DNA of 64,000 bases from Sitta carolinensis (GCA_032173965.1 CM063284.1:118890410-118954409), one strand, 5' to 3'; positions 1 through 10,890 are shown, counted from the first letter of the stretch. Program-made: numbers and translations. The notes: generated by a model not told the origin, from the letters alone.

Positions 1-325
1 CAGAAAATGACATGGAGGTTCTGGTGGACACCAAACTGTCCAGTGTAGCGGCAAGGAAAGCAAATGATATCGTGGGCTGCCTTAGAGGAATATTGCCAGT
101 CGTAGGATTTCCTGCCATTTTTATTCAGTGCTGGCGTGAGTGTCCAGCTGGAGTGCTGGTGCCCAGCTCTGAGCTCTTCAGTACAAGAGAGACGGACATA
201 CCAGAGACACCAGCTAAGGGGCGTTAAGATGATGAAGGGACTGGAGCATCTCTCTTTTAAGGAGTAGTTGAGAGAGCTGGGACTGTCTGGCGGTCTGGAG
301 AAGAAAAGGCTCAGGGTGTTTACTT
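1..325 (+). mobile_element. CR1 LINE fragment (3' part, plus orientation)
   Basis: The text follows the familiar bird CR1 3' region: a stretch meaning 'measure the difference in lengths... lasting drinking' is absent, but the CR1 landmarks are present, namely 'ctggtggacaccaa', 'aaggaaagcaaatg', 'gtacaagagagac' and 'aagggactggagcatctctc'. It is interrupted by unrelated sequence at about 100-170 and stops before the terminal 8-bp repeats. It is a dead, truncated copy. The left end lies outside the window. Confidence 0.75.
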
Positions 326-535
326 CCAATGAAACCAAGATTATGACCTCATTTTTCTTATAGGAAAAAGGACACAAAATGGTGTTAGGAACAAACATGT
401 TTTATTATGTAAAATATGTCTGAAATAACTTGTTCCAATTAATTTCATTTGGGTTTTATGTTTTCGAAGGTAGCAAGTATAAGATTCTCAAAAACATGGA
501 GCAGGGCAAATAGGGGAATAGAGGTTGTGGGGAGT
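326..535. other. Spacer, nothing recognised
   Basis: AT-rich sequence between the CR1 fragment and the next repeat. I see no coding or structural signal in it. Confidence 0.4.
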
Positions 536-1035
536 GTCACTCCTTCCTGCTTAGGGGAAAACTCTTTACACTCTTGCCTCTTCCAGCATGGGCTTCCCAC
601 AGAGTCAAAGCCTCCTTCAGGCACATCCACAGGCTGCAGGTGTCTGTCTGCTCCACTGCAGACTTCCATGGGCTGCAGGGGCACGTCTTGACTCACCATG
701 GTCTTCACTATGGACTGCAGCGGAATCTCTCCCCTGGTGCCTGGAGCCCCTTCTCCCACTCCCCCTCTTTCTTCTTTAACCTGGGGGTCTGCAGAGTTGT
801 TTCTCTTCCATATTCTCACTCTATTTCCTAGCTGCTGGTGTTGCACAAGGTTTTTCCCCTGCTTCTTTAATATGTTATCCTGAGGTGCTACTACCATCAC
901 TGAAGGGCTTGGCCTTGGCCAGTGGCGGGTCTAACTTGGAGCTGGCTGGTATTGGCTCTGCCAGACATGGAGGGAACTTCTAGCAGCTTCTCACCTAGTA
1001 TGAAGAAGCCACCCTTGTATCCCATCCCTATTACC
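536..1035. repeat. ERV-like interspersed repeat
   Basis: This GC-richer block, with repeated 'gggctgcag' and 'caccatggtcttcac' phrases and a 'ggcttggccttggccagtggcgg' type segment, resembles a dispersed retrovirus-derived repeat I associate with songbird genomes. Open frames on both strands here are short and look like by-products of composition. The family assignment is from memory only; a RepeatMasker run with an avian library would settle it. Confidence 0.4.
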
Positions 1036-1402
1036 TGTCCTGCTGGGTGGGTCTGTCATTTGAGGCTCTCAAGGCTCTGGCTGCCAGGAACAGCTGTGAG
1101 CTGCAGAGCCAGGGTAGGGCTGGGAGTGTCTGTGATGGGCTTTGGCCCAGTGACATCCTAGGGGATGTGTCACATTGGGGCTGGTTTGCAGGGCCTGGGC
1201 CAGAGGTAGACACTTGAGGGGAGGCTGGGCTGGGCAAGAGCTGAGACAGAAATGTGAATTCTCACCCTGCATCAAGAGCCCAGGCCCCTGCCAGCAGCCT
1301 CACCCCTTCTCCTTCCTGCTCCCAGCTCCATGCAGCTCCCATACCTGCTCCCTGGTCCTTCCCAGACCCACTTGACCCTTTCTCCCCCTCCTCATCCAGG
1401 CC

Positions 1403-1674
1403 ATGGCTGCCCGAGTGTTCTTTAGAGTGGTGCGAAACATCATCATCCAGCAGCCGCAGATGGTCAACAGGCAGCTGGATGAGGCCATACATGAGCGCAT
1501 GAGGCAGCGCGAGGAAATGATGAGACAGGAGATGACTCGGCTGCTGCAGGAACTGGGGCAGAGTGACATGGCTCTGGGACACTCACTCTTCACTGCCATG
1601 CTGCAGTGGCAGAGCTGGATTGCAGCCCTTCTTGTGCTCTTGGGGCTGTGGTGGTGGCTCCGATATTTGAGAAA
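1403..1674 (+). pseudogene. ITPRIPL1-like N-terminal fragment, truncated by CR1
   Basis: An open frame starts at the ATG at 1403 right after a polypyrimidine tract and CAG, like the coding-exon acceptor of bird ITPRIPL1-like genes. The protein begins MAARVFFRVV, continues with a charged helix rich in Glu, Arg and Met (LDEAIHERMRQREEMMRQEM), and ends in a Trp/Leu-rich membrane segment (WIAALLVLLGLWWWL). This layout matches the N-terminus of inositol trisphosphate receptor-interacting protein-like 1, a membrane protein with a much longer cytosolic domain. After about 91 codons the frame runs directly into a CR1 element, and nothing like the remaining 400 or more residues follows. I infer a duplicated gene copy broken by the insertion. 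The intron-like sequence before the ATG argues against a processed retrocopy. Confidence 0.6.
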
Positions 1675-2590
1675 TCATCATAGAATTGTAGAATTCTAGA
1701 ATCATTTGGTTGAAGGGATCTTTAATGATTATCTCATTCCAACTCCCCTTCCATGGGCAGGGATACCTCCCAGTAGACCAAGTTAATGCCCCATCCAGTC
1801 TGGTCTTGAACACTTCCAGGGATGAGGCATCTATAACTTCTCTGGGCAGCTGTTAACCACTATTCCAGTGCCTCACCATCCTCACAAACATTTTCTTCCT
1901 AATGTCTAATCCAAACCTATCCTCCTTCAGCTTAAAGACATTCCCCCTTGTCCTATCACAGCATGCCCTTGTAAAAAGTCCATCTCTGTTCTTGTAGGCC
2001 CGTTTAGGTGTTTTAAGGTCTCTCTGGAGCCTCTTCAGGTTGAACAACCCCAGCTCTCTCAGCAGGACTTCATAGGAGAGGTGCTCCAGCCCTGTAATCA
2101 ACTTAGTGGCGCTCCTCTGGACTCACTCCTATAGGTCCATGCCTTTCTTGTGATAGGGGCCCCAGACCTGGACATAACTACTTGAGGCTGGGTCTCACAA
2201 GAGTGGAGTAGAGGGGAAGAATCACCTCCCTTGTCTTGTTGGTCACACTTATTTTGATGGAGTCCAAGACACAGCTGGGTTTTCTGGGCTGTGAGTGCAC
2301 ACTGCTGAGACATGTTAGGCTTCTTGTCCTTTCTCATCCCAGCCCATACTTGTGCTCAGGATTGCTCTTACCCAGGTGCAGGACCTTGCACTTGGCCTTG
2401 TTGAACTTCAGGAAGTTTGCATGGGCCCACCCCTCAAGCCTATCAAGGTCCCTCTTGGGTGGTATCCCTCCTGCCCAGCATGTTAGCACACCACACAGCT
2501 TGGTGTTGTCAGTAAACTTGCTGAGGGTACATTCGATCCTACTATCCATGTCACAAACATGGTCCCACTGATGATATCTATGGCTATGTA
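1675..2590 (-). mobile_element. CR1 LINE, 5'-truncated, minus orientation
   Basis: The block opens with imperfect repeats of 'atcatagaattgtagaattc', the reverse of the CR1 3' terminal repeats. It continues through the 3' UTR-like region into the end of the reverse transcriptase frame on the minus strand (2334-2549, containing FTDNTKLCGV and DLDRLEGWAHANFLKFN). The element is truncated at about 2590 and carries many lesions, so it is inactive. It interrupts the ITPRIPL1-like fragment on its left. Confidence 0.85.
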
Positions 2591-2938
2591 AAGCCCATTC
2601 AGCCTTAACACTAATAAAGGGAATAAAGTCATAAATGTTTCATGAATGTTGGGCTGCTGCATATTCTATTCCTTAGCTAGCACACTATTTTTAGTGTCTA
2701 CCATAAAACAGGAAGTTTAATATTGATGCTCAAGACTTTAGCTTCTAAATTTGTACTGAGTAGAAATTCATTTTGGATCAACAGATGTTAGGAATTATCT
2801 TATTCAGACCTTCAAGTGACAAAATTATATAAGTATCTATAAAAAATGGAGAATTAGCAGTGTTATCATCCTCCTATGCACACTTCATGTGTTTGAACAG
2901 TTGTCTGCAGACCTGAAGCCACCATCTCAAACTCCATC

Positions 2939-2977
2939 TCATATCAACAATAAATCATAGCATTTTGTTCCCACATC
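2939..2977 (-). other. Candidate terminal exon of unknown minus-strand gene
   Basis: A strong acceptor ('ctttcctctgcacatttcttag') is followed in phase 0 by 12 codons (DVGTKCYDLLLI) and a TGA at 2939-2941. A possible ATTAAA poly(A) signal lies on the minus strand near 2716-2721. Confidence 0.4.
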
Positions 2978-3084
2978 CTAAGAAATGTGCAGAGGAAAGA
3001 ATGGGACTTTATACTCTTTTGTCTTGAAATTATTTAAATCTCATTACAGGGGATAGATTTCTTTCCTGCAAGATGTTTACTTAC

Positions 3085-3224
3085 ATGAAAGATGTCATTG
3101 ACCGCAATATCTTTTTTGTAAAGCCAAGATTTACACATTACCCTGCTCTCCCTATTTTCCATGCACAGTACAATGGTTCTACATTTATTTAACAACAATA
3201 CTGAGCCCTCTGCAAAGGTTTGCT
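3085..3224 (-). other. Candidate exon B of unknown minus-strand gene
   Basis: 140 nt, 46 full codons, acceptor 'gttatgaacttag', donor GTAAGT. The residues include QTFAEGSVLLLNKCRTIVLC and SWLYKKDIAVNDIFH. Ends in phase 0, which fits the terminal segment. With its two neighbours it forms the most convincing part of the chain. Confidence 0.45.
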
Positions 3225-4091
3225 CTAAGTTCATAACAGGAGAAAAGTCTACATTTTATGTTGCCTTCCTTTTGCAAGATTAATTCACATCCTTTTAGAT
3301 CTCCTTTTAGAAAGCTAAAAAACCATGTTAGAAGAAAAAGTCTTTAATGAAAAAGCATTGTGTTGAAAACCGTGACAGTGGCCACAGTTCAATTCTTTGT
3401 CTCATTTTCTGTAGCAGCACAGACAAGAGATCTACACATCTTTTTTTCCTGTTAGGAGCAAAAACTGGTGCTCTACACAACCAGACAACTTTGTCAAAGG
3501 ATTTCGGAGATAAAAAACATAAATGAGGAAAGAGAAAGTTCAACTACCTTTAAAAGAGACTGCCTTTCAATAGAGCAAGTTCAGTCTAAAGTTAAGATCT
3601 GTATTTGTATTATTTGATCCTTCTAGGACTTCAAATAAAATAAAAGTTTTTATCCTATTAAACTATGATTGCCTGGTTACTACTACTAAAACTTAACAAC
3701 TCACAAGTTGTTAAGTTTCTCAAGTCTGTTTTGTGCAGCCCAACCAGTATGCAGGCAGGGGCAAGCAAAACACTTAATGTAAAACAAGGAAGTTGAAGCT
3801 TTAGAGAGCTGCTTCTACTTATGCTGCGTACTACTACAGCTAATTTCACACTGAGATGGATGGACCTCTTCAAATCTTCTGCACTACACACTTGCATGAT
3901 CAGAACAATTCAGCAACTGGGATTGGAGCACCTTAGTCAACAAAGACAATGAAGTGGCATCTCAGATCTGCAGCATTAAAATCTGTTGTAGCTTGGAAAC
4001 AAAGGTGAAGTTATTAGAAAACTTTGTTAGAAAAATATTTTATCTTTGTAGTGTTTTTTGTTTTTTTTTTTAAATGAACATTGTATCTTAC

Positions 4092-4208
4092 CTCCTGTAG
4101 AGGTGACAATGTAGATTTGGCAAAATCCTGTCTCCAAAGATGAATGATAGGAAATAATTGAAGACATCGAGTTTTCACCATAGAGGAAGTAACGGGTTGG
4201 CAAATATT
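4092..4208 (-). other. Candidate exon A of unknown minus-strand gene
   Basis: 117 nt between acceptor 'aaacttaattag' and donor GTAAGA. It reads 38 open codons (LPTRYFLYGENSMSSIISYH, then QIYIVTSTG near the end) with one base left over. That base joins the next segment's AG to make GAG, so splice phase and reading frame agree. Confidence 0.45.
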
Positions 4209-4554
4209 CTAATTAAGTTTGACAGACGAATCAAGAATAGAAAGTAAAAATTACGATATGCAGTCTAATTCAGAAACAGTACAAAGATATACTGGTATCT
4301 CAGCACTATTTTGTCAAACATTGTATAGATATCTGAATACTCACACAGTAATTCTTTATTCTTAAATAGGTGTAAATGTTATTTATGTGTTATTTGTCCC
4401 CAGCTGATGATTTACATAAATATTTGTGTTAAACCATTTTTGCTATTCTCAGATTTTTTCCTAGATGTCCTAAGAATTTTTCAAGTGGAAAAGGAAAAAC
4501 TTCTACACGAACTTGGAATAATGAGTAGATAGTTTGGAGCTTATATCACCATAC

Positions 4555-4633
4555 GAAATACATACATCTTGTTTAAGTTGAAACAGTATCTGCCATTATC
4601 TCTAGTTAGATCGCCAGCTTTGTAGAACTCAGG
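4555..4633 (-). other. Candidate exon H of unknown minus-strand gene
   Basis: Open for 26 codons (PEFYKAGDLTRDNGRYCF...) after acceptor 'ggcattttcag'. Only a GTATGG donor leaves the single base needed to join the next segment; a nearby GTATGT would give the wrong phase. Weak member of the chain. Confidence 0.25.
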
Positions 4634-5179
4634 CTGAAAATGCCTCCTTTAGAAATAGATTTAAAATATAAGCTTAATTCTAACCTCAAATGATGTGAAA
4701 GCAACTTGTCTTCAGCTGGAGAAGAAAGTTCAGATGGTTGTAATTACTAAAGATTGCATGCCATTAGATGCAAGCACATAAATTAATTTCCTATTATAAT
4801 AAAGTAATGCCACTGCAGTTGCACATAAGTCCTAAGGTAATCTGGGCTAGAGCAAACAGAAATTCACACAGGAAATGATGGACAAATTTACATAGGAGTT
4901 GAATACATGTTTCAGTTGAAAATGAGGGGTTCTGAAAACAATACATTTATAATCCCCTCAAAGGGCTTAGCCATTTCCTATCTGTGATGATCTAAAGAGA
5001 AGAACTATGCCAAACAGAGTAAACATTCTTTGCTAACAGCATTATTACAAATTGTTATTAAAGGTGGTAATGTCTGACAAACTACAGATGTATGCCCTTT
5101 AGTGCATAAACCCAGTAATACTTATGTATGCTTTATCATCCTTATTTTTAAAAGGCTAATGATCAATCTTATTTCATAG

Positions 5180-5345
5180 AGGGGAACAGACACTAGCTCT
5201 GGCAAAAATGCCTTGCTAAAGTTTATGCACTCCTGGTTTTTGAAAAGCCAGGAAGAAAACCCCATTCTCCTGAGATGTGGTCCTGTGACCTATCCACTGG
5301 ACCATGCTACTTCCCAGAATACTGTAGTTTTCAGACAGCCCTGTA
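5180..5345. repeat. Possible ancient tRNA-type SINE (MIR-like)
   Basis: The phrase structure 'atgtggtcctgtgacctatccactggaccatgct' resembles the degraded core of old amniote SINEs. Identification by eye only. The plus-strand open frame through it (5213-5419) is not a gene. Confidence 0.3.
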
Positions 5346-5875
5346 TGAAGCAATTTTTCATAATTAAAAACAAACCAAATGTCACAGCAAATATTTCATA
5401 TGCTAGAGGTTTCATCTGAGGGTCAAAATTAACTTCCCTAAATTACATATTTCCTTGTGGATATTATTCTGAGGCTCTGAAAAGTAAAATTCTAGCTCAT
5501 AAAAATACACCCTGAGGAACAAGATACTTCATTAATTCCTTAAAGGTTTAGCATAATTGTTTTTAGCTCAAGAAAAATCTTTCAACTAACTGGATACTCT
5601 CTGATGTCAGTTCTTCAAGACTTGACACACAAAAAAAGTTCTACGTGCATGCAATTAATCTTATATTTTATCACCCCATATTTTAATAATTTTCTACTCT
5701 TAGCGACTTGCACCTTAAAATGATGCAATCTCAGCTGTGTAGTATTTACATTTTTTTCTGGCTTTTAACTTTTTAAAGTATTTGTTTTTATCATTTTATC
5801 TTAACCTACTTTACAGTATGATATACAAAATACCTTATATTTGGATTGCATTAAATACTTTAAATGTAATATTAT

Positions 5876-6050
5876 TGGTAAGGTTGGAAAGACCATTGAC
5901 CTAGCACTGCCAAGTCCACAACTAAACCATGTCCCCTATGTGTATTTTAAATACTTCCAGTGTTGGTGACTCAGCCACTTCCCTGGGAAGCCTGTTCCAG
6001 TGCTTGACACCTCCGTGAGAAATTTTAGTGGTATAATGAGAGTCCATTTC
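5876..6050 (-). mobile_element. Old CR1 3' fragment
   Basis: Contains 'aaggttggaaagacc', 'ctaaaccatgtcccc' and 'cttccctgggaagcctgttccagtgcttgac', landmarks of the reverse-complemented CR1 3' region. Strongly diverged. Confidence 0.6.
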
Positions 6051-6059
6051 TGATTTGGA

Positions 6060-7990
6060 ATTTCTGGGGCTCAGCCATAAAAATAGATACAATAAATAGC
6101 ATATTTATCAAAGAAAAAGTGCCATACCAAGTTTATTTTAAAATACTGACATAAATTTTTTTTAAAAATCCAAAATTTAGCAAAAGGGAGAAAATAAGTA
6201 TGATTGTTAGTTTAATTATATTTACTCTTATTTTTAACCTTATAAGGAAATAGTAACATGTCAGCAATTAGCTTTACAGTTTGTATTCTTCCATTTTTCA
6301 TAATCAACATTAAATAATCAACTGGAATTACAATTCATAATAAATGGAAGACTACTGCAGAAACACTGCATGTACTACGGGGCAATATACTACGCTGTGC
6401 AGGAGTGATCCTGTACCCAGGTTCATGGCAACTTACATTTCTAAAGCAAATATATCTGTCACACTGAAGTTTCATGAAATATTGGACAAGTTAAGGTAAA
6501 ATCAAAATATCCAACAACAGCTGCAGACAAAACTTTATAAAGGCACAAGTGATGGAAATGCAAGAACACTATGCTTCATTTACTAAATACCAAATTAAAG
6601 AGAGCTCATTCTATTTAACCTGAGCACATGTGCACACACTGCCACCAAAGGCAAGAAAAATGAGAGTCCCTGGTCAAATAGGGTCTGAGCAGGGGAAAGG
6701 GGAGTTTTTCCAAGAATACCAAAGATAGATGGTGAACAGAGCTCTTGTAACCAGGTCACAGTTGCCTGTTATTCCAGTACTAGAATCAAAGATAATTTAT
6801 GAAAAGCTCAAGGAATATTTCTTCTGACCTGGCATGAATGTGAGGTAAGGAACAACTGAAGTACTTGTGATGCTGTTTCAAAGCAAAAGCTTAAGGTCAG
6901 CCTTTTTATTAGCTTTTTCTGAACAAAAAATATTTCTTAACTTCAGTGAGGCTGCTTGTAAGAGGAGAGATTACAGAGTTTGTGACAAAACCCAGATACC
7001 TGTGGCTAATGGTGCCAAAAAGGATTTTTGGGACTGAAACATTTTCTAAAATTTGTCTTTCCTCAGCGTACTGAGCTTATTATTTAAAATTCCTGTTTAG
7101 CATGAGCCTTCAGAAAGGCTCAGTCTCCAGTAGATATCTAATGTAGGAGATCTAGGCAGACACTTAATATTTACTAACTCACATTTTCCCTCATAGTAAG
7201 GGCTGTTTTGAAAATCTGTGTGCTTCAGGATACAAATGGGAGCTACTGGATGCAGACATATTTAGAAAAAAAATTGACACCAACAAATAGCCCGATCACC
7301 TTTTTACAAGGGAGACAAGGGAATGAGGGAAAAGTATTTTGCCTCTCTCTAAAACTGGTGTGCCCAAAACTTGAGTACAGTGCAGGCCTGGGCTCTGTTT
7401 CAAGGTCAAAATAGGATGTGGGTTGTATGGAGGGCAAGTAAAATTATCAAGTAGGTAAAGTGGCAGCTTTGTAACAACAATATAAAAAAGCTGAAACTTC
7501 TCAATTTAGAAGAATAATTTTTAGAATTCAGAATTTAGAAATTTTGGAATTTTTGAGAAGGCTGAGTTGATGATATGATGAAAGCTAATAAACATAAAGG
7601 TGGAGGGTAAAGCAAACAAAATTGTTAGTCACTTCATGCCATGCTCTTCGAACTAGAAATACTTAGAAACCTACTAGAGCCATTCAAAACAGGTAAAAAA
7701 GTGGCCAGGTTCAGGTGCTCTCCCATAGCAGCACTCCTACAGCTGCCTTTGGAGATGGTCCATCAGCAGGGCATTTCCCATACCCCTTCACCTTCTCTTG
7801 CCTACTTTCGTTTTATGTAGGCTGGAGGACAGGAAAACAGAGAAAGAGAAACAGAAGCCAGTCTCTCACAGCTGCATTACTCTATGCAGTAAATTTAAAA
7901 ATTAAAAAGGCAAGAAAAAACATTATGTCTTTTTTCTCATTTGGGTTGCAACAGAAGCCAAGCCATTCAATCTTCAGGCAATAAAATTAA
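6060..7990. other. Non-coding, nothing firm
   Basis: AT-rich sequence, inside the long presumed intron of the unknown minus-strand chain. A stretch at about 7310-7440 has the flavour of a worn repeat. A minus-strand segment near 6610-6692 has a good acceptor but no fitting donor or phase. Confidence 0.35.
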
Positions 7991-8019
7991 TTTAGCAGAG
8001 CTGTCATTCCATTCCTTAC

Positions 8020-8055
8020 CAAATAATTGAAGGGAACCTCAAAGGAGAAGCAGAT
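8020..8055 (-). other. Candidate 36-nt exon of unknown minus-strand gene
   Basis: Acceptor 'ttcattttcctatcag' and donor GTAAGG are both strong. The phase-0 reading is ICFSFEVPFNYL, consistent with the preceding 42-nt segment. Its short length makes coincidence possible. Confidence 0.35.
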
Positions 8056-9313
8056 CTGATAGGAAAATGAAGCATCTTTGTCCCAGTAATCACAGAATAA
8101 ATTTGAATGGCTCTTCTAGCCCACTCACAATACGGCAAACCAGTATTCTACCAGGAATTGCAGCTTAGTCCTTTGTATTTGATTGTCACAAAATTTCTTT
8201 GGATTTCAGTGGTATTAGTATGTATAAATTATATAAAAATGTAATTTGCATACATGAGAAACATGAACATACAGGTATGCTTCAAAAAAGAAAACCAGAA
8301 CAGCACAAGGAAGAAGTTCAAACACAATGCAGCATTTTCAGAATTCTGTAATTTTAATAGGTTGGCAAATACTGTTAGATGAAGAAATTATTTGTGCTCA
8401 TTAAGATTTTTATTTATCAAAATGTAAAAGACACTCAGTATTTTGGAATGCATGCCTGCCTCAAAAAAATCTTACCAAAGAGAATCCATTTGTATGTGCT
8501 TTAGTACTTACTGAATTATTTCAGCTGTCAGCTACCTGATATGTGGCACTCATTTTCATAAACTAATTTCTAAATAAAAAGTGTGTGCAAATGGGGAAGA
8601 ATAAATCAATGTATCTGAACAACATGTATTGTTCTCAAGAATATCCTTATTACTAATATTTTTGAAGTCTCACAACTACTTGGTAGAATTAAGGCATCTA
8701 CCCATTAATGATTCTCCATTGCTCAGGATACACCTGTTTGTGAGTGTAGATGGGGATGACTGCTTTGTGGTAGTGAGCTTCAATGCATGGAATTCTATAT
8801 CTCAGAATCTGGAATAATGCTAACATTAAAAATGGCTATTCAAAGACAAAGGCCCTGTTATTCTGGATCCTGAACACTGCAGAAAGGATCCTATGCAGGC
8901 AACAGGTACAGCCCCACTACATGTATAATTTAAACCAAGTTATAACACCATATGCTCAGCAAGTAACAAGACATGTACATCAATGAACAACTGTTCACAT
9001 GAGCATTTAAACATCAGCAACCATATTGCTATAGTTTATAAAACAACTTGGTATTTTAAATTAAGCCATCTGTGATTAAAAACATTGTGTGTGAGCCTAC
9101 ATGCAAAAATATTAAGTTCTCTGCTATCACAAAAAAGGACAGTTTAAATACATAGACAAATATGAGATGAAGCTATTATTTTATGTAGATACAATATGTG
9201 CAAAACTTTTGGATCATGTTATGTAAAGAGAATTCTGCTAAGTAGCAACAGAGATACCCATTAGGAGATATCTATCTCACAAAAGCATGGTGCTTCTTTG
9301 TGTAAACACATAC

Positions 9314-9355
9314 TGACTGAGACAATGGCTGTGTGCTCAATTTAGTCTCAAAGAC
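9314..9355 (-). other. Candidate 42-nt exon of unknown minus-strand gene
   Basis: Acceptor 'taattttcttccacag' is excellent and the donor is GTATGT. Only the phase-0 frame is open (VFETKLSTQPLSQS), and phase 0 is what the upstream block delivers. It is separated from that block by an 89-nt intron. Confidence 0.4.
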
Positions 9356-9444
9356 CTGTGGAAGAAAATTAAATAAGGAAAGTTACTGGCCAGGTACACT
9401 TGCTGTGTCTTCCTTGAACTTGAAAGGAACTGCTGTGTACTTAC

Positions 9445-9769
9445 ATACTGTGCTTGTCTGTACAGAAGTCTACTGGTGCAATTTCCAAGAAAATAAATAC
9501 CTTGAACTATTAAAATACCACAGCTTTCTTCTCCCGATTCCCCACCAACCATCATGCTGAAAGAAGAATAAAACTGTTCTCCTACCAAACTGCACAGCTG
9601 ATAATTATCTCAAATTTATGAGCTACGATTAAACATATTTTTCCTGTACAGTTGGATGCTGCTACTTTAAAACTCTTGATGAACTTCTGCTTCAGGATAT
9701 TTGCATTTCCCTGCTGAATTAGAAATTTTCATTGTATAACTTGCATCTTAACTTCAAATCCACTGGAAT
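9445..9769 (-). pseudogene. Large coding block of unknown minus-strand gene with TGA and frameshift
   Basis: From an acceptor after 'ttttcatccaaacag', the frame reads SSGFEVKMQVIQ, a TGA (9729-9731), then KFLIQQGNANILKQKF through KICLIVAHKFEIIISCAV, and hits TAG at 9582-9584. The next 29 nt begin with GT and end in a very good 'tattcttctttcag', but 29 nt is too short for a normal intron. After it, an open frame shifted by one continues (MMVGGESGEESCGILI...LLYRQAQY) to a strong donor GTAAGT at 9444. Both halves look protein-like, so I read this as one exon with a CGA-to-TGA type change and a 1-nt shift. Two separate exons cannot be excluded. Confidence 0.45.
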
Positions 9770-9880
9770 CTGTTTGGATGAAAAGGCCGAAATGAGTAAT
9801 AGCTATTAAAATTACCAGACCAAAACAAAAACAAAATCCACATCAAGGCAGAGCTAAGGTTAAAAAGACGAATCAGTTAC

Positions 9881-9967
9881 TTAAGGTATAAAGCATAATG
9901 GCATATTGTATAAAGCATAAATTATCCCAAAAGTAAACATTCCAAAACTCAGGATTAAAGATGAAAA
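9881..9967 (-). other. Candidate exon I of unknown minus-strand gene
   Basis: 87 nt, open in the frame that fits the next segment (2 nt, 28 codons, 1 nt). The acceptor 'ccttttaag' is modest and the donor is GTAACT. The segment reads FNPEFWNVYFWDN within its translation. It is one of the weaker members of the chain. Confidence 0.25.
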
Positions 9968-9984
9968 CTTAAAAGGAATCCAAA

Positions 9985-10590
9985 CATCTTGTATTATTGA
10001 AATTCAGTATGAAAGCCTCCAAAACAAACTTAGATCAGCCCTGCAGCACCACCACATTGTAAGCCAGAAATTATGATTAATGCATTTCGTATCTGTAATT
10101 AGCCTAATGCATATTTCAAAGGTAATTTTTCATTTTGTTCCTTTGTATGCAGGTGACTATGACAAGCAATAAAAGGTGAGCAGGAGAAAACTAATGGTAT
10201 ATAACCATGTTATGAGTTCCACTGCAGAGCTGGTCAATAGTTGACTGTTTAGAAATATACAATATGTGTATCATGAGTGTGAAGCTGTAAGCAAAATACT
10301 GTTGCACCATGCATAAACGTTTCATTACTGTGAAAGAAACCATTTCTGGCTGGACCAGTAAACCTCAGTCAGGAAAGGCTCCATTAAATTTTAAAAGATA
10401 AACAAGTAGGATTTCAATTCTTAAAATTAAGCACAGATATTAAAATCTGAGAAACAAACTTCTTACACTACATAGGTTACCTATCTAATTTGAGCAGACA
10501 GAACTTTTCTACAGAACAATAAGAAAAAGAGTAAGAGAAGATAAACGTCTGCCAAAAATACCAAGGCCCAAAACGCACATTTAGTTTCAA
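9985..10590. other. Spacer between the unknown chain and COPS5 3' end
   Basis: No recognisable coding sequence. If the chain is a real gene, its first exon or exons should lie here or overlap COPS5; I could not find them. Confidence 0.35.
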
Positions 10591-10596
10591 AATTCT

Positions 10597-10602
10597 TTTA
10601 TT
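10597..10602 (-). terminator. COPS5 poly(A) signal AATAAA (distal)
   Basis: AATAAA on the minus strand about 290 nt past the COPS5 stop codon, a spacing in keeping with a short 3' UTR. Which of the two signals is used cannot be told from sequence. Confidence 0.55.
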
Positions 10603-10653
10603 GCAGTTGGATAATAGAGATAAATATCTAAGAGCAAAATCCAGTAAGTCACA

Positions 10654-10659
10654 TTTATT
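10654..10659 (-). terminator. COPS5 poly(A) signal AATAAA (proximal)
   Basis: Second AATAAA on the minus strand, about 230 nt past the stop codon; may be an alternative cleavage site. Confidence 0.45.
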
Positions 10660-10890
10660 TTCCTTTGGAACAATTCTGCAAACTGGTTTTATGATAAAGA
10701 ACAAAAAGTTGCACTACATTTTGGAACATTTTGTTCTTTAAAACTGGTCAGACAGGTGGAGAATATTAAAGTACTACAAATTAAAAGAATAATTTTCCAC
10801 TTCAGCTTCATTTCCCAAACTGAACAAGTCCAAGCAAAAGAAACTATGATATTTTCTGCTTTGGAGATACATATCAACTGGTAATGCACT

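Larger units (their letters stand above)
2939..9967 (-). pseudogene. Unrecognised multi-exon coding chain downstream of COPS5 (relic or undescribed gene)
   Basis: Going down the minus strand, exon-like segments with GT-AG ends and compatible phases are 9881-9967, 9445-9769 (a block with two lesions), 9314-9355, 8020-8055, 4555-4633, 4092-4208, 3085-3224 and a terminal segment 2939-2977 ending in TGA. The strongest are 4092-4208, 3085-3224 and 9445-9769, each open and flanked by good splice signals. Translated residues are rich in beta-type patterns (Ile, Val, Phe, Cys alternating with polar residues). I do not recognise the protein. It is not the LRR protein PPP1R42 that follows COPS5 in human. 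Lesions in the 9445-9769 block (in-frame TGA at 9729-9731; shift near 9582) suggest a pseudogene, or assembly indels. No first exon or promoter is seen. The chain was assembled by eye, so chance matches among the short segments are possible. Confidence 0.4.

Noticed and set aside
445..900. 151-codon minus-strand open frame
   Set aside because: Lies inside the ERV-like repeat and has no recognisable domain.
4690..4722. Minus-strand acceptor 'ctttcttctccag' with a short open piece
   Set aside because: Only a poor GTTAGA donor, and the leftover bases do not fit exon A or H.
6610..6692. Minus-strand segment with a very good acceptor, possibly part of the unknown gene
   Set aside because: No clear donor, and neither open frame fits the phase of the neighbouring segments.
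7310..7440. Possible worn repeat
   Set aside because: Too diverged to name a family or edges.
7760..7840. Very long pyrimidine tract and AG on the minus strand (acceptor-like)
   Set aside because: In the phase required by the chain it meets TAA at once; probably a simple CT-rich tract.
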